NCBI GenBank assembly: GCA_016808115.1
Contig: JAEQBH010002856.1
Coordinates: 1-64,000 of the forward strand
Length of the DNA: 64,000 bases
Origin: Tetrastigma voinierianum
Lineage: Eukaryota > Streptophyta > Magnoliopsida > Vitales > Vitaceae
Direction: 5' to 3'
Shown here: positions 1 through 10,518 of the stretch, in pieces
Position numbering within the stretch: position 1 is the stretch's first letter
How the letters are laid out: the number at the start of each line of letters is the position of its first letter
Program-made: the position numbers and the translations under genes
The notes under the pieces: generated by a model
Databases searched by the model: none
What the model saw: the letters and a program-made list of their open reading frames with translations, nothing else
What the model was told of the DNA's origin: nothing

Positions 1-440
1 CAAAGACAATATCGCCTAATTCCATACATGCGTGGGGTAATTATGTTCATGATTCTTTAACTATGAGACCTGACACAACCCTTCGAGCCCATCATAATAC
101 ACCGTGTACCTCTGTCCCCTTTCCGAGACTATTAAAATAGGAGTTGTAGTCTGGAATGCCTTCTCGCATAGGTCATCCCACTCAAGTGACCTCCTTTCGG
201 TCAACCTTTTCATAGGCGCTGCTATTCGGGATAAATCATTAATTAATCACCTATAATACCTTGCAAGTCCCAAGAAACCACGTATCTTGAAGATCAACTT
301 CGGTCTGTTCTAACTCATAACAGCCTTAACCTTTTTCGGGTCCACTGAGACATCCAAAGCCGATACCACATGACCCAAGAATCTAACCTTAATAAGCCAA
401 AATTCACATTTTCTAAACTTGGCTATGATTCTGTCTAGTC
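1..440 (-). pseudogene. Tekay-like Ty3/gypsy pol fragment (late RT to RNase H)
   Basis: Read on the minus strand, this stretch gives the palm-to-RNase H part of a chromovirus-type polyprotein: a FLGHVVSA block, then a degraded RNase H connection and an NYPTHVWN block near position 1. Such proteins copy retrotransposon RNA into DNA and degrade the template. The frame is interrupted by stops and the fragment is cut by the window edge at position 1 and by a gag remnant of another family near 450. The same segment occurs again at 49740-49985 plus 51465-51680, where it is split by a solo LTR; this copy is the uninterrupted version. The lineage (Tekay/Del) is inferred from recalled motifs and not from a search. 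Confidence 0.72.
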
Positions 441-454
441 TAATAAGACCCCTT

Positions 455-1149
455 CCCCTCAATCTAATGTTGCTCCCTGAGGCTTCAGATGGAGCCTTGT
501 AGTTGCATTTTGCAAGGTCTTCAATCAGTTGTATTGCCTCCTCTGCATTTATTCTCTTAAAGCTCCATAACTGGATGTATCAATTATACCCTTGGAGGCA
601 TAATTCATGGCATGATAGAATATATCCATCTGAGTGGTCAGATCTATTCCATGCATAGGACATCTTTTCAGCAATCTCTTAAATCTCTCCCATACATTGT
701 AGAGACTCTCCTCTTATCCCTGCTTGAAAACGATTATTTCTCCCCTTCTCTCAACAGTTAGAGCTAGAGGAAAAAATCCGCTCATATATGCCTCCACCAA
801 CTCTTCCCAAGTGTTCACCGATCCCACTAGCAATGAATCAAATCATGTTGCTGCCACATCTCTTAGTGAAAAGGGGAGAGTTGTAGCAGATATACGGTCT
901 CCCCATTCGGCTTAGTTGTGTTGGCCATCCTCATGAATCTCCCCATATGCTCAATGGGATTGGAGAAGTGATCTGTGAACAGGTGTTCTTTTTCATGGTA
1001 ATCAATACGGGCTTCAGCTTAAAATTGTTTACTTCAATTGCAGGTTGTCTTACTGCCGTGTACTCCTCTTGGATAATAGGCCTTTGATTTCTCTCTACTT
1101 CTTCTTATTCGTTTGAAATAGCCTGCAATATGTCTCTTTGATTTGCCAT
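455..1149 (-). pseudogene. Athila/Tat-like gag remnant (X-type element)
   Basis: The minus strand from the ATG at 1149 starts MANQRDILQA and continues into gag blocks: an NPIEHMGRFMRMAN segment, a SLRDVAA segment, TWEELVEAYMS, and SLYNVWERFKRLLKRCPMHG followed by DLTTQMDIFYHAMNY. These are the capsid-type motifs of Athila/Tat gag, which packages the element RNA. Stops and frameshifts break the frame. It lies downstream, in minus orientation, of PBS-like motifs at 1453-1552 and an X LTR at 1559, so it is the 5' end of an X element whose remaining internal region was lost at the junction with the Tekay fragment near 450. The same peptide blocks recur in elements B (10940-11100) and D (38420-38620). 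Confidence 0.8.
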
Positions 1150-1452
1150 ATTTTTTTATTCTACACTAGTGGTTCGTCTCAAATTATGTAGTTTTCTCTC
1201 TATTTCAGTGTCTAAAGGTAGCAGATCTGCTTCTAGTCTTCTATGCATTCGTCTTCACGAAATAGAAACACTAGATCGAATGAATCATATAGAGGAAACG
1301 ATTATCTCCATTATGCTCATAGAAAAATGTCGAGTAGCCTTTACCAGCTACGCTTTTAAATGTTTTGTGATTTTCTAAAAAATAATATCAAAAGAAAAAT
1401 GTCCAAATTAGTAAATCCCTTTTGGTTAGAATAGTGATCTTTCAACATATCA

Positions 1453-1552
1453 TCTCCCGGCGGCGGCGCGAAAACTTGATAAGACCGTTATATATTCAAA
1501 TTTATGACATTATTACCAAAGGAGTATTATATGATCCCAGGCAACAATGACA
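1453..1552 (-). other. Duplicated PBS-like motifs of the X element
   Basis: Two minus-strand matches to the complement of plant tRNA-Asp 3' ends (TGGCGCCGTTGCCGGGGA) lie about 80 bases apart, at 1535-1552 and about 1453-1471. Each follows a short AAGTTT-type linker. The one nearer the LTR matches at about 13 of 18 positions. A tRNA primer would start minus-strand DNA synthesis here. The same doublet is seen beside three other X LTRs. Confidence 0.6.
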
Positions 1553-1558
1553 TAAACT

Positions 1559-3261
1559 TGTTGAGACCATTTTTCATATGTATGAAAATATGGAATTGTT
1601 TTCCCTTGTAAGATGACTCCTTTAAAATTCATGTTTGTGGTATTAATCACTGCAAGTGCACATGTCGTACAAGTAATAAAAGTGGATATTTAAAGTCCAA
1701 ATATCATTCCCACAAGGACATATGATAAATCAAAAGACTAATTACCCTAACTACTCCAAAATCATTACTATTTGAACTCCCGCGATATGATAATAAGAGG
1801 ACTTAAATGTAGTCCTGAGCGGAAATCTTAAATATATACAGAGTGTAAGTTTAATCAAATTGGGGTTGAGGATTCACTGAGTGAGACAAAATTGGAGCTG
1901 GATCAGTTAATAATAATCAAATTCTGCATCATATCAATTTTTAGCTCAGCCATCAATTGGAAAACTGAGTTTGCCAAAGATGGAAGGTAGTATGGTTTGG
2001 ATTTCTCCCTTAACAATACTTTTCACCGATTAAAGGTTCATATTCATTTATGAGACATGATTCTAATCAGTTACTTATAATATATAACCCTCTTTATAAG
2101 AATCAAGTATTTTTCCTTTTTAGTACTTCATACTCAGATCTTAGAACTAAAGAATTCTTGCCCCCATAGATAGGATCTTGCAAGCCTTCTCCAATTCGTT
2201 TGACACCTCATCCTACACTTATGATGCAAATCTCCATCTCCTTGATTGAATTTCAGCTAACACGGAGATTATAATCAATTCATCGAGAAATAAGAAACCT
2301 CTAAGTGATTAAGACGGATAATTCCATTCCAACCTATCTCAACTTATAAGTAAGTTAGTGATCTATACGAAATCCTTCAAAGTTCATTAGTTCCATAGTA
2401 GTCTTAAATACCCATAATGGTAATTCTGCACTCTTGGGATTATTCATCTACGTATCGCTCGAGAGGGCCTCCTGAGTAAAGTGAGACCACCGGTACTTTG
2501 CATTGGGTACGGTACCGGTACTAGAACAAGTAAATTTATAAACAACACCAATCAAATAAATTCAAGAATTCTAATTAAAGCTTCCTTTCTCATATGCGGC
2601 CAAAATGACTATCATCGGAGCCCGTTTCCAAAATTGAGCTCGACTTCACCGAAAATGGTTTACTCATATCGATGATTAAGCGATCGGGAAAATTCAACGG
2701 GAAATTATAAACAAGTGAAGCAAATGAACTCCATAAACTTTACATCATCCATTTAAATCAAACAGTTAATGAAAAGAAGAATTTATAAAGAAATACCAGC
2801 TCGAAGCTGAACATTAGTACAATACCCAAATCCAGAATATTAAAGGAAAATTAACAAAATAAAGATATATTAAGCTAAATCTACTAAAATGGAAAAGAAA
2901 ATAAATAAATAAATAAAAATGTACAAGAGTCTTCAACCACCTAGAAATCCTGGAGCCGCCGAAAGATAGGCACATTTCCTTAGAAGCATTATTTATATGC
3001 TTTCCACTGTTGGGCCTTACTTCATTAATTGCATTGTGGATCCCCAAAATTATGGCCCAAATTGGTATCTTTGTCGCGACATAAAAAAATTATGTTATGA
3101 CATAGCTTTCAATCTTTGTCGTAGCTCCTTGTATTATGTCGCGACCTGTTCTCTTGAATTGTCTTAGAACATACTTTGATAATGCCGCGACATAATTTGG
3201 TCCCGATAGTCTTGTTCTTTGTCCGCGGTGAGATGCAGCGTGTCGTTACCACCAAGCACGG
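1559..3261 (-). repeat. X-family LTR, copy 1, 3' part
   Basis: This is the R/U5-side part of a long LTR in minus orientation. It aligns by eye with 7541-9000, 52301-53004 and the reverse complement of 36300-37704: shared blocks include TGCAAGTGCACATGTC near 1650, ATCATTCCCACAAGGA near 1705 and the run around 2155-2190. A TTATTTATA box (TATA element of the minus strand) is at 2989-2997. CpG palindromes start at about 3072. The LTR is interrupted at 3262 by an A-family LTR and resumes at 4552. Confidence 0.75.
2989..2997 (-). promoter_or_regulatory. TATA box of X LTR copy 1
   Basis: TATAAATAA on the minus strand, at the position equivalent to TATAAATAG in the LTRs at 7541-10329 and 35082-37704. 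It lies just downstream of the palindrome array and so probably marks the U3/R promoter. Confidence 0.55.
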
Positions 3262-4551
3262 TGATTAGTACTCAAAAAGTTCTATTTTGAACCTTGTTTA
3301 TTTCGGGTTTTAAGACTTTATGTATAATTAAGCGTAGTGCTGATTTGCACATTAAGGTCCACTGCTATTATATTGATCGCATTTTGTGACAGAATTTTTT
3401 AAATTTTTCTTGACTAGGCTGTGCCAAAATTGTTGAGTCGATCCGAAGCCACGAAGAATTCGAAGAGTCAAACTCGACGTGCATATCGGAGGCGAGAGAA
3501 GGAAAGAAGAGCGAGAAAATGCGAGAATTTGGAGGCTGCGGGAAATTCTGCGCCTGATGTTCACTTACACCGCCCTTTGTTCACCTCAGGCCATTCACAC
3601 ACTTTTACGCTTTGATGTTTTTGTTGTTTCTTCCAAATTTATCCTTGTAATAGCTTTTGGTTTTTGGTTTTTTTTGTAATTTCCCTTGTTCTGAGCATAT
3701 ATAAGGCTCAATCAAGCCATGTGTCAATCAATCAACTTCTGCAATAAATTTTTTGGAGAAGCTTCCAACTCTCCCATTTTTTTCTTCTCAGCTACTCCAT
3801 TTTCTCTCATTTTCTTGGCACTTTAGGCGACAAAACTTAGGATGACAACTCAGAGGATGTTCGGCTAAACCTCCCTCATCCTTGAAGAGGAAGGCCCTTT
3901 GAGTAACGATATTGAGTAAGGCACCAGGATTCTACTATTTTTTTCATGTATACGATTGGGTATTTGCGTTCACCTTCTCCTGCCAGACAAAATCTCCTAG
4001 TCACACCCTCACTAACGTGTATTTGGCAAGCTTTTTGGTTATAGTGGATGCTTATCACTAGATCCACTATTATCCAGTTAGTTGTTTCCTATTAGTTACT
4101 GTAGGGTAGGTTTTTGAGATATGTTCTCACCATTAGGGACATTTATGCCCAGTTAAATGTTGTGTTTCAAAAAGGGAAAATCATAGGGTTTAGTTTTTAG
4201 AGCTAGATGAAGATCCGGTTCAGGAAATGACTATAGGTCATCCTCACTAATGCGAGGAAATGGACCCGAGAACCCCTCGATGAACTAGAACTTGAATCAT
4301 TAGCGACACTTGGGAGACTTCTTTACATTTTATTTTATTTAAATTTCGGTTCCAACCATTACTCCCCCTTGTTTTACAAAACCTTAAAATCCAAATTGAA
4401 ATTCACTGTTTTGAATCAGCGCAAATAATTTGTCTGAGAAAACCCATCCATGTGTTCGGCCTAAATGTATCTTGCTGATGGCTTTGCTACGACGTGGGAG
4501 CTTAGGATATAAATTTTGTTGATTCCAATACACCTACTATTGCACGAATCA
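3262..4551 (+). repeat. A-family LTR inserted in X LTR copy 1
   Basis: It begins TGATTAGTACTCAAAAAGTT and ends GCACGAATCA, the terminal signature shared by all A LTRs here. It contains the conserved GTTGAGTCGATCC block (3432), a GCATATATAAGG promoter at about 3695-3706 and the late TTGTTGATTCCAATAC block near 4517. No internal region accompanies it, so it is a solo LTR or a truncated element. The flanking five bases (CACGG left, CCTGT right) do not match, so no TSD is claimed. Unlike other A LTRs it has almost no GCGAAA palindrome array. Confidence 0.8.
3695..3706 (+). promoter_or_regulatory. TATA box of A LTR (3262-4551)
   Basis: GCATATATAAGG followed by CTCAATC, at the place where other A LTRs carry CTATATAAGCC. 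It is the likely core promoter of this LTR; transcription would run rightward. Confidence 0.5.
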
Positions 4552-5188
4552 CCTGTTTGCACCCATGTTCTCATGTCCTTGCTGGAGTTTGTCATGACCA
4601 CAGTTTTCCTTGCCGCGAGGAACAATTGTTTTTTAACACATGGAAACTCGATCCGCGATAGAGTTTTCTGCACACAATCGCGACAAGATTTCTTTAAGTC
4701 CTTGAATTTTTACGTCACAACAAAAGCTCTTTGGTTGTGAACTTTTCTTCTCAAATTCTTGTCACTTGCTAAAGGTATTTTGTCGCGACATAGAATTATA
4801 TGTTGAACATAATTGCCCTTCAACCGTCAATTCTTCTTCAATTTATGCCGTGACTCTTTCTGTCGTGACTCCAATTTTATCATTCGTGCTTTTATTGTCA
4901 CGGCCGGCCGTTGCGACACATGTTTTTCGTAACTCATTGATTTTGTTGCAGCAAATTTGTTGTTTCCATTCTTCTTGTGTTCTCTTTACCACGTCTTGTC
5001 GCGGCGGGGAATTCCTTATATCCTTGATGTGGTATGCATCGGGGACATAAATAATCTTTGTTGCGATAAAGATTGTGTTGCCCTTGGTTATAAATTATGA
5101 TTGTTATGTTGCGACATGATTTCCTTTGTTGCAACAACATCTCTTCCTTGAGTTGGCTTGATGATGGAAACTTTGTCCCAACATAAAA
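4552..5188 (-). repeat. X-family LTR, copy 1, U3 palindrome-array part
   Basis: Continuation of the X LTR after the A insertion. It carries many degenerate copies of TGTCGCGACA, for example near 4783 (TGTCGCGACATAG), 4900, 4997 and 5110, plus decayed forms such as GTTGCGACAT. The true 5' end of this LTR, present at 10329 in copy 2, is missing; the sequence switches to a Tekay-like LTR at 5189. Confidence 0.7.
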
Positions 5189-7080
5189 TGTAACGCCCCA
5201 AAAATACCCTAGAATTTTATAATAAAAAATATTATATATTTAGGGTATAAATTAAAATAGCAGGTATTTTTAAAGAATTGTTAAATGAATATTGAACAAA
5301 TGATTATACGGCTAAGAGCTAAATGCAAATATTATATGCTAAATGAGAATTGATTGAACCCAAAAATTAACCCAATTGTAAAAAGGGCAAAAGTGGAAGA
5401 ATAGTAAAATAAGGACTAAAGGTCATATACAAATGAGTTTGTAGGTCTAAGTGTGAATATTGAAATTTGAAGTACAATTAGAGAGATTTATGGGCTATAT
5501 AGTGAATTGGGAGAATCTTAAGGCAAAAAATGCATTTTTGTGGCCAAACAAGGCCTTATGTAGAATAAGTAACTTAAGACGGGAAAAATGAAATGAGAAA
5601 TGTAGATTGTATTAGGACAAACAAGGCCTTACACTTGAGGGATTTAAAGGGACAAAGTGGTCTAAGGAGCTGTTTAGGCAATCACACTTTTAGAGGGGGA
5701 GAGAAGAAGAGAGAGGGGAGAAAAGGGAGAAAGCTAGGGTTTGCTAGAAGGAGTAGTTTTGGTGGGATTGTTTCCAATTTCTTGCTCTAAGAGATCCAGT
5801 AACATGGAAGGATGATTTGAAGTATATTCAAGGTAAGAAACAAAACCTAACCGTCTTTTATGAATTTGATTTTGAGGAGAAAAGCCTTAACTTAAGAAAG
5901 AGGTTTTCATTGATTCTAAACCACTTTTGGAGTTGTTTTGTGGGTGCATTCCCAGGGGTGGATTTTGATATGGGATGATTTGGAGGAGGTTTGTGGAAGA
6001 AAAATGGGTGAAAATGCAAAAATCACGGGCATTTATGGGCAAAAACCATTAAATTGGTACGGTACAGTAATTGCCGGTACCCACTATCTGAAGGAAGTGG
6101 TACCGGTACCGGAGTCAAAGTAAATGCCCAGTACCCATTCTTTAGTGTGGGAGCGAATCACCCAGATTGCGATCCAAAGAAATAATGGCGATGCCGCTGC
6201 TTACTCTGACCACTATTTTTGCCTATTTTGCATATTTTTGCATCGTTGATCTCGTATTATTCGGTACCTGCCGATTATTTAGGGACACTAACTAATGATT
6301 AATGGGTTGAATAAGAATGAAACCCATGAAAAATGTATCGTGACCTTGCCTCGACGATATTCGTTTAGTATGATTATTTGTTTAACCACTAGGAGTGGAG
6401 ATATTGTAATTGACTAGGTACGGATGAAGACGACAACCGACCTAGGATTGGAATCTAAAGAGACAAAAGATCGATAAATTGGTTTGTTCTATGTTTTGTT
6501 TGTTCTTTGAATCTCTATCCTTACTACAAATGTATTGATAGTTACTATGTAAACGTGAAACGATTGTATGGAATATGCATACGTCAATTGAATGGTAATA
6601 TGAAATTGCATAATGTTTTGAAATAGAGAAATTGAGATGAATTGTCAAATATTTGATTGTGTGCATTTATTTGAATTGCAAATGATATTGTCATATTGTG
6701 ACATAACAAATCAAATTGAATTGCTAAATGTCTCACTTCGCGGGATGCACCGAACGGTACATCAGCTTCAAAGATGATGTATGACCTATATTAAATGACC
6801 ACTAAGCGGATGTACCAATGGAACTCATGACAGGAATCAAATCGCTAAATGTAAAGCACACATGTAATGAAATACAAGACGGGATTCACCATGGAACTGC
6901 TAGAAAATAAACAAATAGTCAAGGTGACATAATAAACCTTGATGAGTGAAAATGAGATTGGAAACCAAATACATCTTTACAAGTATATGTTTAAATCTCA
7001 TGAATTGAATTATAAAGAAATTGATGCATTAAAACTGCATGTTTGTAAAGAACTCCACTGCTCCTGATTTTATGCTCTCT
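5189..7080 (+). repeat. Tekay-like LTR (5' end at 5189; 3' end uncertain)
   Basis: It starts TGTAACGCCCCAAAAATACC, the typical start of Tekay/Del LTRs. The interior has a GGTACCGGTACCGG block near 6100 and a GGGATTCACC block near 6890 that have counterparts in the minus-oriented LTR at 24270-25187. The 3' end is placed near 7080, where sequence changes to an X gag remnant. No convincing TSD was found. Short ORFs inside (for example at 5593 and 5938) look incidental. About 1.9 kb, so longer than the other two Tekay-like LTR pieces in this window. Confidence 0.55.
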
Positions 7081-7330
7081 GTTCTGCTAGTTATTAATGT
7101 TATTGTTATTGTTGGAACCCAGTTGAGGCATGATATTGCTGTAGATTTTGTCCAGGTCTTTGACCTTGTGCTCCTCCTCCATATGAGAAGTTCTCATGGT
7201 TCATGAGTGACTTGTGGTGTAGTGTGAGGGTAAGAGGTTCAGCGAAAGTGTAGCTCCTATTGGCATTTAGGTATTGTGCCTCCTCAACTTGATAGGAACC
7301 ATCATGGGTTAGTCCCTCATCAACACTATT
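7081..7330 (-). pseudogene. Gag C-terminal remnant of an X element
   Basis: Minus-strand reading gives the linker block with NHENFSYGGGAQGQR near 7190-7150, equivalent to RNHENFSY at 11490 in element B and at 39045 in element D. In Athila-type gag this linker follows the capsid region. The capsid-coding part is missing: only about 190 bases separate this block from the PBS at 7517, so most of gag was deleted. The fragment belongs to the minus-strand element whose 5' LTR is 7541-10329. Confidence 0.65.
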
Positions 7331-7516
7331 TCTTTTCTCTCCTTCATCTACTCTCTTTTAAAGCCTACTCTTATGATAAAAAAACTTGTTGTATCCCATA
7401 TTATATACTCAAATTGATGACATCAAGACAAAGGACTATTATCTAATCGCCTAAGAATGGCACCAAAACCTTGTTGACAAATATTCGACATCTGGCCACC
7501 ATGTAATTAACTAAAA

Positions 7517-7534
7517 TCCCCGGCAACAACGCTA
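7517..7534 (-). other. tRNA-Asp type PBS of X element (LTR copy 2)
   Basis: The minus strand reads TAGCGTTGTTGCCGGGGA, 15 of 18 matches to the complement of plant tRNA-Asp. It lies six bases inside the LTR edge at 7541. A second, weaker motif (TGGTGCCATTC on the minus strand) lies about 70 bases further in, near 7450-7466. Confidence 0.7.
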
Positions 7535-8934
7535 AAAACTTGTTTGATCGATTTGTGTAGAATATGTGCTTGTCCTTTGTAAAATGATCTGCTAAAATTG
7601 CATGGTCCTCGAATCATCGCAAGTGCATAGGTCGTGACAAGTAATAAAAGCGGATTTTTAAGTCCGCATTTCATTCCCACGAGGATCAAGGATAAATCAA
7701 AAGACTAACTACCCTAACTTACTCAAGATCCTTACTTATTTGAACTACATTGTCAAAATGGATTAGAGAACCACAAAATAATACAAAGTAATTTACCAAT
7801 ATACATAAAAAATTAATAAGAGTGGATTTTAGAGTTCAATGAGCGAGACAACATCGGAAATGGGACGATGAATGACGCCGACCCCTAGATCATTTTCAAT
7901 CATAACTAAGCCATAAGTTGGAAAGCTTAATTTGTCAAAGATGCAATGTGGCAGGTTTGGATTTCTCCCTTTAACCATATTTTCATTAATTAAAGATTCA
8001 TGCTCATTTTCGAATTATGGATCTAATCAATACTTGTAGATATAACTTCTAAGATCTGGGTATTTTTCCTTTCTAGTACTTCACACCCAAATCTAAGGAC
8101 TGAAGAATTCTTGCCCACATAGACAGAATATTGCAATCCTTATCCAATTTATTTGGCACCTCATCTGTCAATTCTAATGAAATTCTCCATCTCCTTTATT
8201 AGATCTTTGTTAACACGGGATCAGAATCCTTTCATCATAAAGAGGAGAAACCTCTGAGTAATTAAACTGGTACTTCATCAAACTATCCTCAAACAATGAG
8301 TAATTTAGTGATCTATCTAAGTAATATTTTAGAGTTCATTGGTTCCAAAGTATTAGTCTACCATACCCACCAAGAACTACTCTGCACTCTTAGACTTCCA
8401 TCCTATGCACACGCAGAGGGTCCCTAGAAATCGTGAGCAAGATATAATTACTTTGCTCTGGGTAATAATTCGTACTAGCATCGGGAACAATTAAGTTCAA
8501 AATAATATCAATAAAATAAATTCAAGAATTCTAACTAAAGCGCTCTTCCACCTTTGTGCGAAAAATAACAATCACCATCGACTCATTCCTAGAGGGAGCT
8601 CAATCTTTCAAAATTGGTTCACATAAATCAGTGCCGAATTGATCAAGAAAATTCACTAAGATTGTAAACAAACCGAAATAAATGAACTCCATAAATTTTC
8701 GAAAATCCATTTAAAACAAAACAGTAGTAATATAGAAAAGTTTACAGTGAATTTAACCTCGAAGTCGTGATACGCTCATTACTCAAATCCATAAATTTAA
8801 TAAAAAACTAACTAAAAACTAAGCTCAAACAAAATCTACTTATAAGGAAATAAACGAAATTTAATATACAAAGAGTCTTCAACTACCTAGAAGTCCTGGA
8901 TTTGTAGAAGCTGTGCACAGTGCCTTAGATGCAT

Positions 8935-8943
8935 CTATTTATA
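8935..8943 (-). promoter_or_regulatory. TATA box of X LTR copy 2
   Basis: TATAAATAG on the minus strand, about 65 bases downstream of the last palindrome of the array. The same box sits at the same relative place in three other X LTRs (2989, 26924 and 36345), supporting a core promoter role. Confidence 0.6.
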
Positions 8944-9004
8944 GAGCTTTAAATGATGGGCAAGAGCGAGCGATTGAAGTAAGAATCCATGTCAGAATGC
9001 GTAA

Positions 9005-10155
9005 CTTTCGTCGCGACGCACTTTCACTTTATCGTGACATAGCGTTCTATCGATGTCAATTGGCTTTATGTTGTGACATGGTTATTCTTTTTTGTCACAC
9101 CGAATTTCCTCTATTCAAATTCTTGAACTTGTTGTACCAGCGTCGCTATGTTGCAACATTCTTTCGTTGTTATTTTTATTTATGTCGCAAACATACTTTT
9201 CTTTGTCGCGCCATTTTTCCCAATAAAGCATGGATTTGTCGGGTCGCAATAGACTTTTTTTCTTTGCTTATAGTGTTTGGTGGTTGCCTTATATTATCAT
9301 TACCAAACTAAGTGTGTCACAACAAACTCTTTCTATGTTGCGACAGAGTCTTCTTTACTCATTGTCGCTGGCTGAACTTTTTGTTCCAACGTTGAATCCC
9401 TTGTCGTGACAAACTTGCCTTGGCTGCTCCCACTTAGCTTCCATTTTCTATCGCAACAAAAAACTTCTCTGTCGCGATAGAAATCTTTGACTCTATAGCT
9501 TTTATTATCACAACATAATTTTCCTTTATTGCAATATGGTACGTCTCGCCTCAGCTCATTATTATGTCGAACATCCATTTCTATGTCTCAACAATCTAAT
9601 TTGTCATTCTCTCATTTCGGTCGCGATACAATAGTCTTCACACAATAACATTCACATAAACCTCAAGTTTTCTCTATCGCAACAGATAAATTCTATATCA
9701 CGACAAAGTCTGCGTATTTTTCATTGATGACCTTCAATGTTATGTTGTGACATAGTTTTTTTCTATTTGAAATGTTTGTTGCAACATAGAAAGCTTTGTC
9801 GCAGGCACATTGTTTCATTGTTTTGCCATTTTCATCATAGATGAGTTGTCCTTTATCATGATTGCAGAGTCTATCCGATGACTTCGCTTGGTGTCTTATT
9901 ACAATTGTAAGATGTTGTGACAAGGTTCTAATGCCATTTGCTTTATCAATGTAGCGACAAAGTAAGGAATGTCATAACATTATTCTTCATGAGTCAAGCC
10001 CAATTTATAAGCCAATGGCACAAATTAGCTACCATTCCCCAAACAGGTCGCGACATTTTCATTTACGGCTTATGCTCAAATCTTGGATCTTTGTTATGCA
10101 TACTCACGGGTTATATTGAATCTTATCATGACATTCGATAAGGTCGTGACATAAT
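9005..10155. repeat. Array of degenerate TGTCGCGACA palindromes (U3 of X LTR copy 2)
   Basis: Roughly 28 units in 1.15 kb, irregularly spaced by about 15-80 bases. Near-intact units are at 9012, 9402, 10047 and 10143; decayed ones include TTGCAACA, TCGTGACA, TTGTGACA and TCACGACA. Most changes are C-to-T or G-to-A within the two CpGs of the core. The spacers between units share little with one another, so this is not a simple tandem repeat. Confidence 0.75.
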
Positions 10156-10329
10156 TTGCTGGACTGGCTAATTTTTCTGCTTTTGTTGCTGGAATTCTCT
10201 ATTTTTCATACAAACATGCAAAACAAATAGTTGGTGAATATTCCATAATTCAGCATTAAAAATTAATCATAAACTTCTAAAATAATGCCAGTAAAATGGA
10301 TTAAAAATAGATGAGTTTAGGACTCATCG

Positions 10330-10518
10330 AGTAAGCTATATAGAATGTTTCATGGTTTATATGATATAGCTATTTTTCCACTAATTTAATTTGAGTATTG
10401 TGTTTCATTTCAGAAGATCTTACATTTATAGAAAACTAAGCAGATCATATACTGGACACGAATCGAGAAGATAATGTAGGAAACCCAAAGAAAGTTCAAA
10501 GTGCTTAATCAGCAATTA
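10330..10518 (+). other. Truncated 5' leader of element B
   Basis: Untranslated leader upstream of B gag. Parts resemble the leader of element D at about 37960-38040 (a TTTAATTTGAGTATTGTG-like block). The PBS and 5' LTR expected upstream are absent; the inverted X LTR copy 2 begins exactly at 10329. Confidence 0.5.

Larger units (their letters stand above)
7541..10329 (-). repeat. X-family LTR, copy 2 (essentially full length)
   Basis: A 2.79 kb LTR in minus orientation. The 3' edge (TG at 7541) abuts a PBS; the 5' edge at 10329 reads CGATGAGTCCTAAACTC, matching TGATGAGTC at 35082. Read 5' to 3' on the minus strand it has an AT-rich leader (10329-10160), the palindrome array (10155-9005), a TATA box (8943-8935), then R/U5 with the GTGCATAGGTCGTGACAAG block near 7635. 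It is the best template for the family's structure. Short ORFs inside (for example 8913-9311) read through palindromes and are not genes. Confidence 0.82.

Noticed and set aside
3257..4556. TSD for the A LTR at 3262-4551
   Set aside because: The flanking five bases (CACGG, CCTGT) do not match, so I do not claim one.
7517..7534. tRNA-Asp gene
   Set aside because: Only the 18-base complement of the tRNA 3' end is present, beside LTR edges, so these sites are PBSs and not tRNA genes.
8913..9311. 132-residue ORF in an X LTR
   Set aside because: It runs through the palindrome array; cysteine- and arginine-rich content comes from the TGTCGC/GCGACA units. No start context or homologous frame in the other LTR copies.
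9005..10155. CRISPR-like array of short palindromes
   Set aside because: Units are degenerate, spacers vary from about 5 to 70 bases, no cas genes exist, and the setting is a plant LTR.
9005..10155. CGCG-box (CAMTA) binding site array
   Set aside because: The recalled CGCG-box consensus requires A, C or G before CGCG and C, G or T after; the core here is T-CGCG-A, so intact units do not match.
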